This document shows positions 27,634-36,751 of a stretch of 64,000 bases of DNA, in pieces. The stretch is from Marinobacter sp. LV10R510-11A. Lineage in GTDB: Bacteria; Pseudomonadota; Gammaproteobacteria; Pseudomonadales; Oleiphilaceae. How positions within the stretch are numbered: position 1 is the first letter of the stretch; each line of letters starts with the position of its first letter. The stretch is from NCBI RefSeq assembly GCF_900215155.1, contig NZ_LT907980.1:3968001-4032000 (forward strand), read 5' to 3'. The translations under genes were made by a program, and so were the position numbers. Below the pieces are notes generated by a model. That model had not been told where the DNA came from, ran no database searches, and saw only the letters and a program-made list of their open reading frames with translations.

Positions 27634-27764
27634 AGATGCTCAGCTAAACTTTTGTTTTATGGATCTTATAGCCTAGAGCTTTCTGCGAGACTGAGCGGCG
27701 AGCCACAATATAACAACTATAGCAGCCGGTCCCGGACCGCGGACTGTGAAACAAGGAGAAAGCG

Positions 27765-29447
27765 ATGCAATCGGCAGACGCATTCAAGGCGGCTCGTCAG
27801 CAACTGTTGGACCTGCGCGAAGACTACGACAGCGCTTACGAGACCTTCAAATGGCCCGAGCTGAACGAGTTCAATTGGGCGCTCGACTGGTTTGATGATT
27901 ACGCCAAAGACAATGGGAAGATCGCGCTCTGGCTGGTAGATGCCGACGGCAGCGAATACCGTTACAGCTTCGAGCAAATGCGACAGAGCTCCAACCAGGT
28001 CGCGAATTTTCTGCGCGACCAAGGGCTCAGGCGGGGCGATACCCTGCTGATCATGCTCGATAATGTCAGTGAACTCTGGGAAACTATGCTGGCTGCGATC
28101 AAGCTGGGTGCCCTCGTAATTCCAGCCAGCACGCTGCTATCGAAGAACGATCTCGGCGACCGGCTTGGGCGTGGTGGTGTCACTCATGTGCTCACCACCA
28201 ATGAACATGTTCCCAAATTTGAAGGCGTGGCAGAGGGGCTGGATCGCATCGTCGTAGGTGAACCCTGCGAGCCGTGGATTAATTACGAAGATGCCTACGA
28301 CTACTCGAAGACTTTCGAGCCGGAGGGCGTAACCCTCACCACCGACCCGATGCTGCTGTATTTCACGTCGGGCACCACCTCCCTGCCGAAGCTTGTACTG
28401 CATACGCATCAAAGCTATCCGGTCGGTTCTCTGTCGACCATGTACTGGCTCGGTCTGCAGCCCGATGATATCCATTTCAATATCAGTTCGCCGGGCTGGG
28501 CCAAGCACGCCTGGTCCAACCTGTTCGCCCCCTGGGATGCCGGTTGCACGGTGTTCATCTACCGCCAGCCGCGCTTCGACGCGCTTGCCACGCTAAAAGT
28601 GATCGCCGACAAGGGCGTAACCTCCCTGTGCGCGCCGCCCACTGTATGGCGCATGCTTATCCAAGAGGACCTGGCGGCTTATGATGTGAAGCTCAAGAGC
28701 CTGGTCGGCGCGGGCGAACCGCTTAATCCGGAAGTGATCTCACGCGTAGAAAAAATCTGGGGCCTCACAATTCGCGACGGCTACGGCCAGACTGAAACCA
28801 CGGCCCAGATCGGCAATCCGCCCGCACAGAAAATGAAGTCTGGCTCGATGGGTCGGCCGTTGCCCGGCTACAAGATCACACTGCTCGACCCGCTCGATAA
28901 GGAAGTCACTGAAGGCGAGATCGCCATCGATGTGCGTAACCAGCGTCCGCTCGGTCTAATGCAGGAATATCGTGACGATCCCGAACGCATGGCGAAGGCG
29001 CTGCACGACGGCTTTTATCGCACCGGCGACGTGGCCAGCCGTGATGACGATGGCTATTACTGGTACGTCGGCCGCGCAGACGACGTGTTCAAGAGCTCGG
29101 ACTATCGCGTTAGCCCATTTGAGCTGGAATCTATTCTCATCGAGCACGAATCCGTGGCCGAGGCCGCAGTTGTGCCGGCACCTGACGAGATGCGGCTGAG
29201 CGTACCCAAGGCCTATATCGTGCTACGCCGTGAATACGAGCCTGGCCCGGAGGCGGCAAAGGCCCTGTTTGCTTTCATTCGCGAGCGCATGGCGCCGTAC
29301 ATGCGGATTCGCCAGATAGAATTTGCCGAGTTGCCCAAAACCATCTCCGGCAAGATTCGTCGTGTTGAACTACGTACCCATGCTGCCAGCAGCGAACAGG
29401 GCGAGTATGCCTATACCGAAACGGATTTTCCCGAGTTGAAGGGCTGA
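27765..29447 (+). CDS. AMP-forming acyl-CoA synthetase (ACSM/benzoate-CoA ligase type)
   Basis: A 560-residue protein starting at ATG 27765 after AAGGAG. The ATP loop is YFTSGTTSLPKLVLHTH (about residues 197-213); later motifs are GYGQTETT (adenine site), GFYRTGDVASRDDDGYYWYVGR (hinge Asp) and the C-terminal catalytic lysine region PKTISGKIRRVELR. In the first step it adenylates a carboxylic acid, in the second it makes the CoA thioester. Similarity pattern suggests a medium-chain or aromatic acid substrate. It stands alone, with a terminator right after. Confidence 0.88.
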   Translation: MQSADAFKAARQQLLDLREDYDSAYETFKWPELNEFNWALDWFDDYAKDNGKIALWLVDADGSEYRYSFEQMRQSSNQVANFLRDQGLRRGDTLLIMLDNVSELWETMLAAIKLGALVIPASTLLSKNDLGDRLGRGGVTHVLTTNEHVPKFEGVAEGLDRIVVGEPCEPWINYEDAYDYSKTFEPEGVTLTTDPMLLYFTSGTTSLPKLVLHTHQSYPVGSLSTMYWLGLQPDDIHFNISSPGWAKHAWSNLFAPWDAGCTVFIYRQPRFDALATLKVIADKGVTSLCAPPTVWRMLIQEDLAAYDVKLKSLVGAGEPLNPEVISRVEKIWGLTIRDGYGQTETTAQIGNPPAQKMKSGSMGRPLPGYKITLLDPLDKEVTEGEIAIDVRNQRPLGLMQEYRDDPERMAKALHDGFYRTGDVASRDDDGYYWYVGRADDVFKSSDYRVSPFELESILIEHESVAEAAVVPAPDEMRLSVPKAYIVLRREYEPGPEAAKALFAFIRERMAPYMRIRQIEFAELPKTISGKIRRVELRTHAASSEQGEYAYTETDFPELKG

Positions 29448-29459
29448 TAAAAAAGAACG

Positions 29460-29500
29460 GAAAAAAAGGGGAGCGCCACTTGGCCACTCCCCTTTTTGGT
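29460..29500 (+). terminator. Terminator after acyl-CoA synthetase
   Basis: AAAAAAGGGGAG ... CTCCCCTTTTT forms a long stem with A and T runs, so it could work in both directions. Confidence 0.85.
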
Positions 29501-29612
29501 CTGCACCGGTTTCAGAGGAGGCCTGAAAGGATCAGCCAAGGCCCTGCCGGCTATTATACTTGGGCAAAATTTCGGGACTGTCCGCTTATGAATAACTTGC
29601 AAGGAGCGCAAC

Positions 29613-30236
29613 ATGAAAAATGAAATGATTCATGCCCTGACAGAGAGCTTTGAGGGGCATGCCCAACAGACAGAGAACGGCGTAGAATTCTGGCTGGCCA
29701 GGGATCTCCGGCAACTGCTGGGTTATAGCGAATGGCGTAATTTTTTGTCCGCCATTACTAAGGCAAAAACAGCCTGCGAAATATCAGGGCATGATATCGG
29801 CAACCATTTTGTTGATGTCAACAAAATGGTTGAACTGGGCTCCGGCAGCCAGCGTGAGATAAGTGACATCATGTTGACCCGCTACGCGTGTTATCGAATC
29901 GCCCAGAACGGCGATTCGAGAAAGCAGGAAATCGCCTTTGCCCAAACCTACTTCGCCATGCAAACCCGCAAGGCCGAGCAGATTGAGCAACGCCCACTGG
30001 CAGATTTTGCGCCCACCATTATCCTAAAGGCCAAGGACTTCGCCACCGAGATCACCATTCATAACGCCCGCGAAAAGGCCATGAGTCGCGAACAGCAGAT
30101 TTCTCAAGAGCACGTTACCAACAATGAGGCTGTGCGCCAGACCCTGCTGAACCGAGGCATTCGTCCGAAAAGAAAGCAATTAAAAACCCCGATGGGTTGG
30201 AGGAGCAATGAGCCGACTTTTGAGTGTCAGTTGTAG
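29613..30236 (+). pseudogene. DinD/BRO-N-like protein with internal deletion
   Basis: A 207-codon frame (AAGGAG upstream at 29599-29605). Residues 1-125 match DinD (DNA-damage-inducible D): FWLARDLRQLLGYSEWRNF, KAKTACEISGHDIGNHF, DIMLTRYACYRIAQNGDSRKQEIAFAQTYFAMQTRKAE. It then jumps to KDFATEITIHNAREKAMSREQQISQEHVTNNEAVRQTLLNRGIRP, normally 60-70 residues further on, so the middle is missing but the frame is kept. After GIRP the C-terminus is replaced by unrelated residues. Probably non-functional, though a short product could be made. Confidence 0.7.
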
Positions 30237-30280
30237 GTCACATGCCCTCCCGCATTAGCCATCACTGGAGAAAAAGCGAT

Positions 30281-30494
30281 ATGAACACGGCTCCCGCATT
30301 CTAACCAATCGGTACGCCAGGCACTCCCTGGGGCGACGTGGAACGAGCCGGGTGAGATTCCCGATGGTTTTTATCTGATTGATGACAGCGAGAACCCTCA
30401 TTCTGAATTTCAGCAGGCGGTGATTGAGGCGGTGGAGCAGGCCACTCATATCGCTCCGGCTGACGACAATGGGGAAATCCTTGGCGCACCGGTA
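30281..30494 (+). pseudogene. Remnant of a second M14 carboxypeptidase gene
   Basis: The 5' end repeats the M14 gene at 26613 including its upstream CATCACTGGAGAAAAAGCG. It reads MNTAPAF then a stop (TAA), and jumps within 80 bp from the GDVER region to the GEIPDGFYLIDDSENPHSEF region, a deletion of about 0.5 kb. It ends near the GELIGSPV position. A clear broken duplicate. Confidence 0.85.
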
Positions 30495-30584
30495 GGGAGA
30501 ATCAGTTGTTGTCTAGGTAGAATCAAACAGAGTGTAAGCATTTAAAAACAGCGCTTTGTAGGGGTTTTCCAAGGAGATAAGATT

Positions 30585-31346
30585 GTGCGCTTGCGAATAC
30601 TGTCGGATTTGCACGTTGAGTGTTTTCAGGAAGGTCGCGATGTGCCTGATGTGGCCGCGGATGTGGTTATCCTTGCCGGGGACATTCATCGTAAAACGGA
30701 TGGCCTTGTCTGGGCGGCGGAACGGTTTTCCGGGCAGGAGATCATCTACGTTGCGGGCAATCATGAGTTCTACGGAACAAGCATGCCCGACACGCGTGAA
30801 GCATTGCGTGCCGATGCCAAGCGCCTGGGAATTCACCTGCTTGATAACGACACGGTGAACATTGGCGGCGTGCGCTTTCATGGCACCACATTATGGACAG
30901 ATTTTGATCTGTATACCGGCCAGCCTGGCTATGATCCGTTGCAAACTGAACGACGCGCGCTGGCGTTTATGCCTGATTTCCGCATTATCGAGCAGCCGGC
31001 GGGCGGGGTGTTCTCAATTGTAGAAAGTCAGAGGTTGCATGCAGAAGCCATTGCCTGGCTTGAGTCGGTGCTAAGCGAACCCTGTTCGGGGCCGCGAGTG
31101 GTAATCAGCCACCATGCGCCGTTACCAGAGTGTATTCCGCCAAAATATCAGGGGGACTCGGTGTCGCCGGCCTTTGCTTCGGACTTGCGGGCACTGATGG
31201 GCAAGATGGATTTGTGGGTTCACGGCCACGTTCACGAACCTGTTGATCTGCAGGTGGCTGGCACCCGGATATTCGCCAACCCGGGAGCCTATCCGAAAGA
31301 ATATGACCCACCACTGTTTGTCGCAGACAGAACTATCGAGGTCTGA
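30585..31346 (+). CDS. Metallophosphoesterase, full-length copy
   Basis: A 253-residue calcineurin-like phosphoesterase with a GTG start at 30585 behind AAGGAG (30571). Dimetal-site motifs are all present: ILSDLHVEC (D-x-H), VVILAGDIHRK (GD), YVAGNHEFYG (GNHE), VVISHHAPLP (second His group) and WVHGHVHEPVD (GH-x-H). No signal peptide. Substrate unknown; such proteins act on phosphodiesters or phosphoproteins. It shares sequence and ribosome site with a shortened copy at 34739 and with remnants at 33484 and 38996. This copy is the only complete one. Confidence 0.85.
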   Translation: MRLRILSDLHVECFQEGRDVPDVAADVVILAGDIHRKTDGLVWAAERFSGQEIIYVAGNHEFYGTSMPDTREALRADAKRLGIHLLDNDTVNIGGVRFHGTTLWTDFDLYTGQPGYDPLQTERRALAFMPDFRIIEQPAGGVFSIVESQRLHAEAIAWLESVLSEPCSGPRVVISHHAPLPECIPPKYQGDSVSPAFASDLRALMGKMDLWVHGHVHEPVDLQVAGTRIFANPGAYPKEYDPPLFVADRTIEV

Positions 31347-31358
31347 GCAGCGCAACCG

Positions 31359-31463
31359 CTACCCTTTGGGACCGAATAGATACCAGATGATTAAACCGAC
31401 CAAGGGGAAAATAATCAGCACAATAATCCAGAACACTTTGGCCAGAGTGCTTACCCCGCTTGC
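31359..31463 (-). pseudogene. Truncated PLDc_N gene fragment
   Basis: Matches the 3' half of the intact gene at 39717-39917 almost base for base (C-terminus LVGLIIWYLFGPKG) but lacks its 5' half and start. It lies just after a metallophosphoesterase gene, as the intact copy lies after a metallophosphoesterase remnant. Confidence 0.85.
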
Positions 31464-31914
31464 CTGATCGTCCTCGCGGACAAATCAGCTACCGATGTGT
31501 ACCCATTCGTCACGAAATGCGGGGGGCGACTAATTGTGCCTTTGGCATCAACATAGGGCGAGAACTGGCCACCGGTCGGCTGGCACCTACGAGATCTGCC
31601 AACTCCTGCCGGATTCGGGTATAGCTGTTATAAGCCGGTGGTAACTCTGCCCGGTGTTCCATGACCTGCAAGAAGATCCAAGCCTTGGAGACCCCAAGGG
31701 GCAGGCACAGCATAGCCTACGTTTTTTTTGGCGGCTGTTTTTCATTTATGAATCAACCGAGAAGGAAGGTACAACCAGTGAAAACAGGGAGCCCAACACA
31801 ATCGGTCCAAACTGTTGAATCGTGTCGCTGTCAATAACGCATCATTCAGGCTGAAAGCCCCCACCTTTAAGATACTGGCTTCTTTCGATAGTGCCCGTGC
31901 CATATACTGTGTTC
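31464..31914. other. Intergenic region, no supported gene
   Basis: A 67-codon minus-strand frame (31510-31713) shows no recognisable domain and no good start; it could be a remnant of another duplicated gene. Nothing else is seen. Confidence 0.4.
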
Positions 31915-32460
31915 ATGTTCGAGGAGATGAGTTACGCCGCCCTGGCGGGCCAGATTGTCAGCCTGATTGCGCTGGGCTTTTGCATTGTCGGCTTTGCCAG
32001 CAGGCGCGATGACCGGCTGATGGTGTTGTTGATTGCGGCGAACGTGGCCTTTGCGCTGCAGTTTGCCCTGTTCGGCAGTTGGACGGCGGCGGTTCTGAGC
32101 TTGCTGGTGATCGGCCGCATCATGCTGGCGCGGCGCTATGCGGGCAACTGGCAGGTGATGCTCGCGGTACTGGCAGTAAATCTGGTGGCCGCGCTACTGA
32201 CTTGGCGCAGCCCGGTAGATTTTTTCGCCATTGCGGCGGCTATTTTCGGCACCCTGGGCATGTTCATGCTCAGGGGCATTCCGATGCGCCTGATGCTGGC
32301 CGCCGCGGCTGTCGCCTGGATGCTGAACAATATCGCCATTGGCTCGGTGGGCGGCACGTTGGCGGAGGCCATGGTGTTGGTCACCAGCTTCATCACCATA
32401 TACCGGCTGACGAAAATGAAACGGCGTTATCCCGAGGCTTTTGAGAAAGCAAAAGAGTGA
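31915..32460 (+). CDS. YgjV family inner membrane protein
   Basis: A 181-residue protein with about six hydrophobic helices: AALAGQIVSLIALGFCIVGF, MVLLIAANVAFALQFALFG, AAVLSLLVIGRIML, VMLAVLAVNLVAALLTW, FFAIAAAIFGTLGMFML and MLNNIAIGSVGGTLAEAMVL. The layout and the R-x-MLAAA...WMLNNI-G block fit the YgjV (Imp-YgjV) family of unknown function. The start may be ATG 31915 or 31927. It ends in a short basic tail (LTKMKRRYPEAFEKAKE). It is not obviously in an operon. Confidence 0.7.
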   Translation: MFEEMSYAALAGQIVSLIALGFCIVGFASRRDDRLMVLLIAANVAFALQFALFGSWTAAVLSLLVIGRIMLARRYAGNWQVMLAVLAVNLVAALLTWRSPVDFFAIAAAIFGTLGMFMLRGIPMRLMLAAAAVAWMLNNIAIGSVGGTLAEAMVLVTSFITIYRLTKMKRRYPEAFEKAKE

Positions 32461-32653
32461 TTTAATGGGCGATATTTTCCCGGTGGTGCAGGGTGCCGTC
32501 TTTGATCCACCCGCCTATTTTCGGCTTTCCTGATACCGCTTGTGCAGTTCACGAATGGCTTCTGCAGTCAGCGTCTTGTTGCCGTCAAGCTAGAAGGTGG
32601 CTTGCACGCTCGAAGTCCGCAGGGTCGTACCTATCCTCGCTACTAAGGAAGTT
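32461..32653. other. Intergenic region with a possible gene-end remnant
   Basis: On the minus strand LDGNKTLTAEAIRELHKRYQ followed by a stop around 32509-32590 looks like the C-terminus of a lost gene. Too short to assign. Confidence 0.35.
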
Positions 32654-33478
32654 ATGTCAGATCTTTCCCTGATTCAGTATGGCCTGATCGCGCTGATTTT
32701 CATCTGGAGTGGTTTTGTGCGCTCCGGGCTGGGCTTTGGCGGGGCAGTGCTGTCGCTGCCCTTTTTGCTGCTGGTGAAAGACGACCCGCTGGTATTTCTG
32801 CCCATCATTGCGGTGCACCTGCTGGTGTTTTCATCGCTGACCATCTGGATGAACAATCGCCGCAGTCACAACAGCAAAGGTAGCAAAAGCGGCCAGAAAT
32901 TAACCGGATTCGGGCCGGATGCTGCCACAAATGCGCCGGAAAGCACGGTTGACTGGCCCTATCTGAGGCGAATGCTGGGCATTATGTTGGTGCCCAAGCT
33001 GATTGGCGTATTTGGTTTGTTTACGCTGCCAGCAAATGTGCTGAGTACGATTATTTTTGTGATTGTCGCGATTTACTCGGTGTCGTACATCATTAACCGG
33101 CCGTTTCACAGCAATAGTAAAACCGTGGATGTGGCCCTGTTGATGGCCGGTGGTTACATTAGCGGTACCTCGCTGATAGGAGCACCGCTGATTATTGCGG
33201 TTGCGGCGCAGCACGTGGCACGGGAGAAACTGCGCGATACGCTGTTTGGCCTTTGGTTCATTCTGGTGTTGATCAAGCTGGCAGCGTTCATCTGGGTCGG
33301 ACTTGACCTGCAGCTGATTCACCACCTGTGGTTGCTGCCCTGCGCCGCCATAGGACATGTGATCGGGCTACGCTTTCACGAGCGCATTCTGAAAGCGGAA
33401 ACACCGGTGTTTTTCCGCCTGCTGGGAATGGTGCTGTTGGTGGTCAGCTGTGCGGGCATGGTCAGCGTGTTGCTTTAA
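32654..33478 (+). CDS. TauE/SafE family anion exporter
   Basis: A 274-residue membrane protein from ATG 32654 with AAGGAAG just upstream. SGFVRSGLGFGGAVLSLPFLLL is the TauE/SafE signature; a second repeat with GGYISGTSLIGAPLIIA is seen near residue 180. Seven to eight helices. Family members export sulfite, sulfoacetate and similar anions. A polar insert (NRRSHNSKGSKSGQ) lies after the second helix. The substrate here is unknown. The tail of a duplicated metallophosphoesterase gene starts 6 bp after its stop. Confidence 0.82.
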   Translation: MSDLSLIQYGLIALIFIWSGFVRSGLGFGGAVLSLPFLLLVKDDPLVFLPIIAVHLLVFSSLTIWMNNRRSHNSKGSKSGQKLTGFGPDAATNAPESTVDWPYLRRMLGIMLVPKLIGVFGLFTLPANVLSTIIFVIVAIYSVSYIINRPFHSNSKTVDVALLMAGGYISGTSLIGAPLIIAVAAQHVAREKLRDTLFGLWFILVLIKLAAFIWVGLDLQLIHHLWLLPCAAIGHVIGLRFHERILKAETPVFFRLLGMVLLVVSCAGMVSVLL

Positions 33479-33483
33479 CGGTA

Positions 33484-33516
33484 CTGTTTGTCGCAGGCAG
33501 AATTATTGAGGTCTGA
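33484..33516 (+). pseudogene. 3' tail remnant of the metallophosphoesterase gene
   Basis: The sequence encodes LFVAGRIIEV and a stop, matching the C-terminus of the copies at 31346 and 35371. The downstream flank also matches copy two, including a hairpin (CGCTGCGTA / TACGCAGCG at about 33536-33564). Confidence 0.8.
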
Positions 33517-33535
33517 GCTATTGGGATTTGAGACC

Positions 33536-33564
33536 TCGCTGCGTATACGGACTATGTACGCAGC
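33536..33564. repeat. Palindrome shared by two metallophosphoesterase 3' flanks
   Basis: CGCTGCGTA ... TACGCAGCG with an 11-base loop; a diverged version lies at about 35392-35418 after copy two (TCGCTGCATA ... TATGCAGAGA). Confidence 0.65.
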
Positions 33565-33577
33565 GACGGTAGCGGCT

Positions 33578-34287
33578 TCATGATATCAGTGGGTTGTAGG
33601 CAGTTCGGTTGTAGGCCCGAACACTTCGTAGTGCAACTGATCGTCGGTGAATCCGATGCTGTTCGACTTTCTTCAACGTGAAGTGTTTGAAGACGAAGTC
33701 AGCTTCATCCGCACTGCGGTCGCGAACGACTAATACCGATACCCAGTGAGTATCACTTTTGTTGTCGCCGCCACGCTTGCGAGTAGGCCGTGCCGTGATC
33801 TTACGTTGGCCTTTAAATGATTCACGGAACATCGTCTGATCAGCCTCCACAATGCCAGTGAACTCGTGGGCATTGAGCTGATCCGCCAACTTTAAAAAAC
33901 GGTGGCGCCAACGGAACGCGGTGCTTAGATGGATACCACAGCGGGCGGCCGCTTTACGTAGGTCTCGGAATCCAGCATAGACTGGGCGTACTCCATCCAC
34001 CGATCGCGATTACGCAGCCACGTTAGCGGAGTACCGGTCAGGGCGGTGAAAGTTTTACGACAGCCACAACAGCGGTATCGCTGCATGCCTTTGAATGTCC
34101 CCCAGCGATGGATTGCTTTGTGGGAACATTTTGGGCATTGGAGGTGGGATTGCAGATTTTGTTCAAGGTGTTCGAGGATATCGGGTATAGCTTCCGGGTG
34201 CTGCAGCCTATCGAGCAGCTGATGTCGTTGACTGGGACTGAGAGAATCGATAACGGTACTGAGCTGGGTAAATTGCTCCTGGTTCAT
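33578..34287 (-). pseudogene. IS1595-family transposase, frameshifted and truncated
   Basis: The N-terminal part (from ATG 34287) has a zinc ribbon, CPKCSHKAIHRWGTFKGMQRYRCCGCRKTFT, followed by LTGTPLTWLRNRDRW, typical of IS1595 transposases. Around 33960-34000 the frame shifts; the other register continues GFRDLRKAAARCGIHLSTAFRWRHRF and EFTGIVEADQTMFRESFKG with the first catalytic Asp. The C-terminus with the remaining DDE residues is missing and the frame ends in unrelated sequence. A small palindrome (AACCTCCGGAGGTT) lies just upstream. Confidence 0.8.
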
Positions 34288-34375
34288 CGGAAACCTCCGG
34301 AGGTTTGGCTACGGTTCTGTAATCCTAGTACACGTTCAACATTTTACGAGAACATAGCCGATAGAGGAGGCATGT

Positions 34376-34702
34376 ATGAAGTACATCTTCGAAGTGCATA
34401 TCAGGGAGGGCTATACCGCCGAGGATTATGCGGATGCCTGGGTGCGTGCAAGTGAGTTGATTCAGCGTGCGCCGGGCGCGCAGGGAACGGAGTTGCACCG
34501 CAAGATCGGTGATCCGGATACACTTATCGCCATTGCGCACTGGGACAGCAAGGCCAGCCGAGATGCGATGGAATCGCAACACAATTCCGACGTGGCTGAG
34601 ATTATCCGCAGTGCGGCGCCTTTTTGTGAAATTCGGCCACTTGGTGAGTTTGAAGATCCCGAATGGGTTGTTAATCCGCCAACCGGGGTTGGCAGTCAGT
34701 GA
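34376..34702 (+). CDS. Antibiotic-biosynthesis-monooxygenase-like (ABM) domain protein
   Basis: A 108-residue protein (GAGGAG at 34364-34369, ATG 34376). MKYIFEVHIREGYTAEDYADAW followed by RAPGAQGTELHRKIGDPDTLIAIAHWDSKASRDAMESQ gives the beta-alpha-beta ferredoxin-like pattern of single-domain ABM/dimeric alpha-beta barrel proteins. Small members act as quinol oxidases or heme-degrading enzymes, but many have no known function and the key residues cannot be assigned here. Its stop lies 37 bp before the second metallophosphoesterase copy. Confidence 0.65.
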   Translation: MKYIFEVHIREGYTAEDYADAWVRASELIQRAPGAQGTELHRKIGDPDTLIAIAHWDSKASRDAMESQHNSDVAEIIRSAAPFCEIRPLGEFEDPEWVVNPPTGVGSQ

Positions 34703-34738
34703 AAGGTGTTAGTGTCGGTTTTCCAAGGAGATAAGATT

Positions 34739-35371
34739 GTGCGCTTGCGAATACTGTCGGATTTGCACGTTGAGTGTTTTCAGGAAGGTCACGATGTGCC
34801 TGATGTGGCCGCGGATGTGGTTATTCTCGCCGGGGACATTCATCGTAAAACGGAAGGCCTCTCCTGGGCGGCGGAACGATTTGCCGGGCAGGAGATCATC
34901 TACGTTCCAGGCAATCATGAGTTCTACGGAACAAGCATGCCCGACACGCGTAAAGCACTGCGTGCCGATGCCAAGCGCCTGGGAATTCACCTGCTTGATA
35001 ACGACACGGTGAACATTGGCGGCGTGCGCTTTCATGGCACAACACTATGGACAGATTTTGGTCTGTATACCGGCCAACCGGACTATGATCCGTTGCAAAC
35101 CGAACCCTGTTCGGGGCCGCGAGTGGTAATCAGCCACCATGCGCCGTTGCCAGAGTGTATTCCGCCAAAATATCAGGGGGACTCTTTGTCGCCGGCCTTT
35201 GCTTCGGACTTGCGGGCACTGATGGGAAAAATGAATCTGTGGGTTCACGGCCACGTTCACGAGCCCGTTGATCTGCAGGTTGCTGGCACCCGAATACTCG
35301 CCAACCCGGGTGCCTATCCGAAAGAATATGACCCACCATTGTTTGTTGCAGACAGAATTGTTGAGGTCTGA
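34739..35371 (+). CDS. Metallophosphoesterase, copy with 43-residue deletion
   Basis: A 210-residue near-copy of the gene at 30585, with the same AAGGAG and GTG start. All five metal-site motifs remain (SDLHVEC, GDIHRK, GNHEFYG, SHHAPLP, HGHVHEP), but the block between YDPLQTE and EPCSGPRV is missing, removing 43 residues in frame. The deletion joins at GAAC, present on both sides in the full copy. The missing part forms a helical cap in the full protein; whether this form folds is unknown. Confidence 0.75.
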   Translation: MRLRILSDLHVECFQEGHDVPDVAADVVILAGDIHRKTEGLSWAAERFAGQEIIYVPGNHEFYGTSMPDTRKALRADAKRLGIHLLDNDTVNIGGVRFHGTTLWTDFGLYTGQPDYDPLQTEPCSGPRVVISHHAPLPECIPPKYQGDSLSPAFASDLRALMGKMNLWVHGHVHEPVDLQVAGTRILANPGAYPKEYDPPLFVADRIVEV

Positions 35372-35735
35372 GTTATAGCGATCTGGAGCTTCGCTGCATA
35401 TACGGCCTATGTATGCAGAGACGGCAGCGGCTTTCTGAAATCCTGACATCGGTACCCAGAGGCATGAAAAACCCCGGAGTTCTGAAAAGCCCCCTTCAAG
35501 TTGGTCAATGTCCAACTTTCGGGAGTCAGTTCACCTTGCCTAGGGCTGTGATTTTATTTATGGAAGGTCTGAAAATAGATCTAACCCGATTTTCCATCAC
35601 AGATTCTGAAAAAAATAAAATATTTGCTCGGAATAAAAGTTGAAAATCATCAATGTGCTCTTGGCCAATTTTTTATATTTTTGGAATGAAGCTCCATGGC
35701 AAAACACCAATTAAATCCATATATTTGGATATATG
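35372..35735. other. Intergenic region, repeat-like sequences only
   Basis: Starts with a flank shared with 33519-33580. A perfect inverted repeat AAGTTGG-TCAATGT-CCAACTT follows at about 35496-35516. It becomes AT-rich towards the next gene. No gene supported. Confidence 0.45.
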
Positions 35736-36421
35736 TCATTCATCGACAGCTCTCTTTGAAAAATAATGAATAGAAATTAATTCAGATTCATAACTATCAA
35801 TATGCTTGAAACCTACATTGGTGCAGCTTTCAATAATAAATCTTTTAGTATAAGATTTGGATTCAAAATCTAGGCCTCTAAACACATCGCCTTCGTCAGT
35901 TTTATTTAAAAAAATATTTGAGATTTCACATTTTTTGTAATAATCAAGTCTGATTTCTTTTGCCTTATCTGTCGTGTTGAATTGGGAAATAACAACATCG
36001 AAACCATGGGTGTAGTAATTGTGTATCTGAGACTTGCATTCATTTAAATTCCCAATTAGATTAAATGGAAATACACACAAAATAGGAGCTGATTCAATAT
36101 TTATTAGCTTATAAAAATCAGATAAGCAGGAGTTAATGAATTTACCTTCGACATGACTATTTTTTGAAAGATATTCATCGATGCATGGCTTAAGGCTGCG
36201 AATATCTACGCCAATATAGTTAACCCTGTTCATGGCGCTGCAACCATAAAGTCTAACCTCGTCACAGCCAAGCTCAATTAAAGTTCCATATATTTTTTAG
36301 ATAAAATTTTTGATATGTATGCTTGCTCATAATTTAAATATCTAACAATTTCTTTACTGAAATTATTAGTATTCATTATCTGGCTTCCGTCTTTTCCGGC
36401 GTAATAAGTATTATTTTTCAT
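35736..36421 (-). pseudogene. SAM-dependent methyltransferase-like gene with frameshift
   Basis: The downstream part encodes 165+ residues from NRVNYIGVDIRSLKPCIDEYL onward. Reading the same frame upstream gives GTLIELGCDEVRLYGCSAM, a motif I-like SAM site, but no start codon before a stop. In the next register an ATG at 36421 opens MKNNTYYAGKDGSQIMN and runs to KKYMEL before stopping. The two halves meet near 36290-36300 beside a run of six A. One indel thus separates start and body. AT-rich, so probably acquired. Sequencing error or programmed shifting cannot be excluded. Confidence 0.65.
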
Positions 36422-36751
36422 AGTCTAACTCCATGTATTAAAAGCACACAAGCCGAGCTAAACAGAATGTATTGCTTAGCTGTTTTTATACGATTATTTT
36501 CGAAGCAAATGCACAAAAATAGCGTAACTTTGTGTGTGCGACTGAGGCCTTCCCTCTTGGCACTTCCACTCTATGGTAATTGTAGAAATCTCAGTATCTA
36601 GCTTGAGCCAAAAAAATTGGGTAACAAGTAAGTGTCAGCCATCACACCGTACTAATGATGGTCGGATCTCAAAGAGAGAAGCATATACGGCCAATCTATT
36701 TGCGAACGCTAGCCAGCAATGGTGTTGTCCCATGTTTCAGACTGACAATAA
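36422..36751. other. Intergenic region, no supported gene
   Basis: AT-rich to about 36550, then nearer the regional average. Plus-strand frames here overlap csaA on the other strand and are not credible. No RNA gene or repeat seen. Confidence 0.4.

Noticed and set aside
10122..27764. CRISPR array
   Set aside because: The repeats are long, imperfect palindromes spaced by whole genes, not short direct repeats with unique spacers.
31510..31713. 67-codon minus-strand frame
   Set aside because: No domain, no start signal; could be a remnant but cannot be supported.
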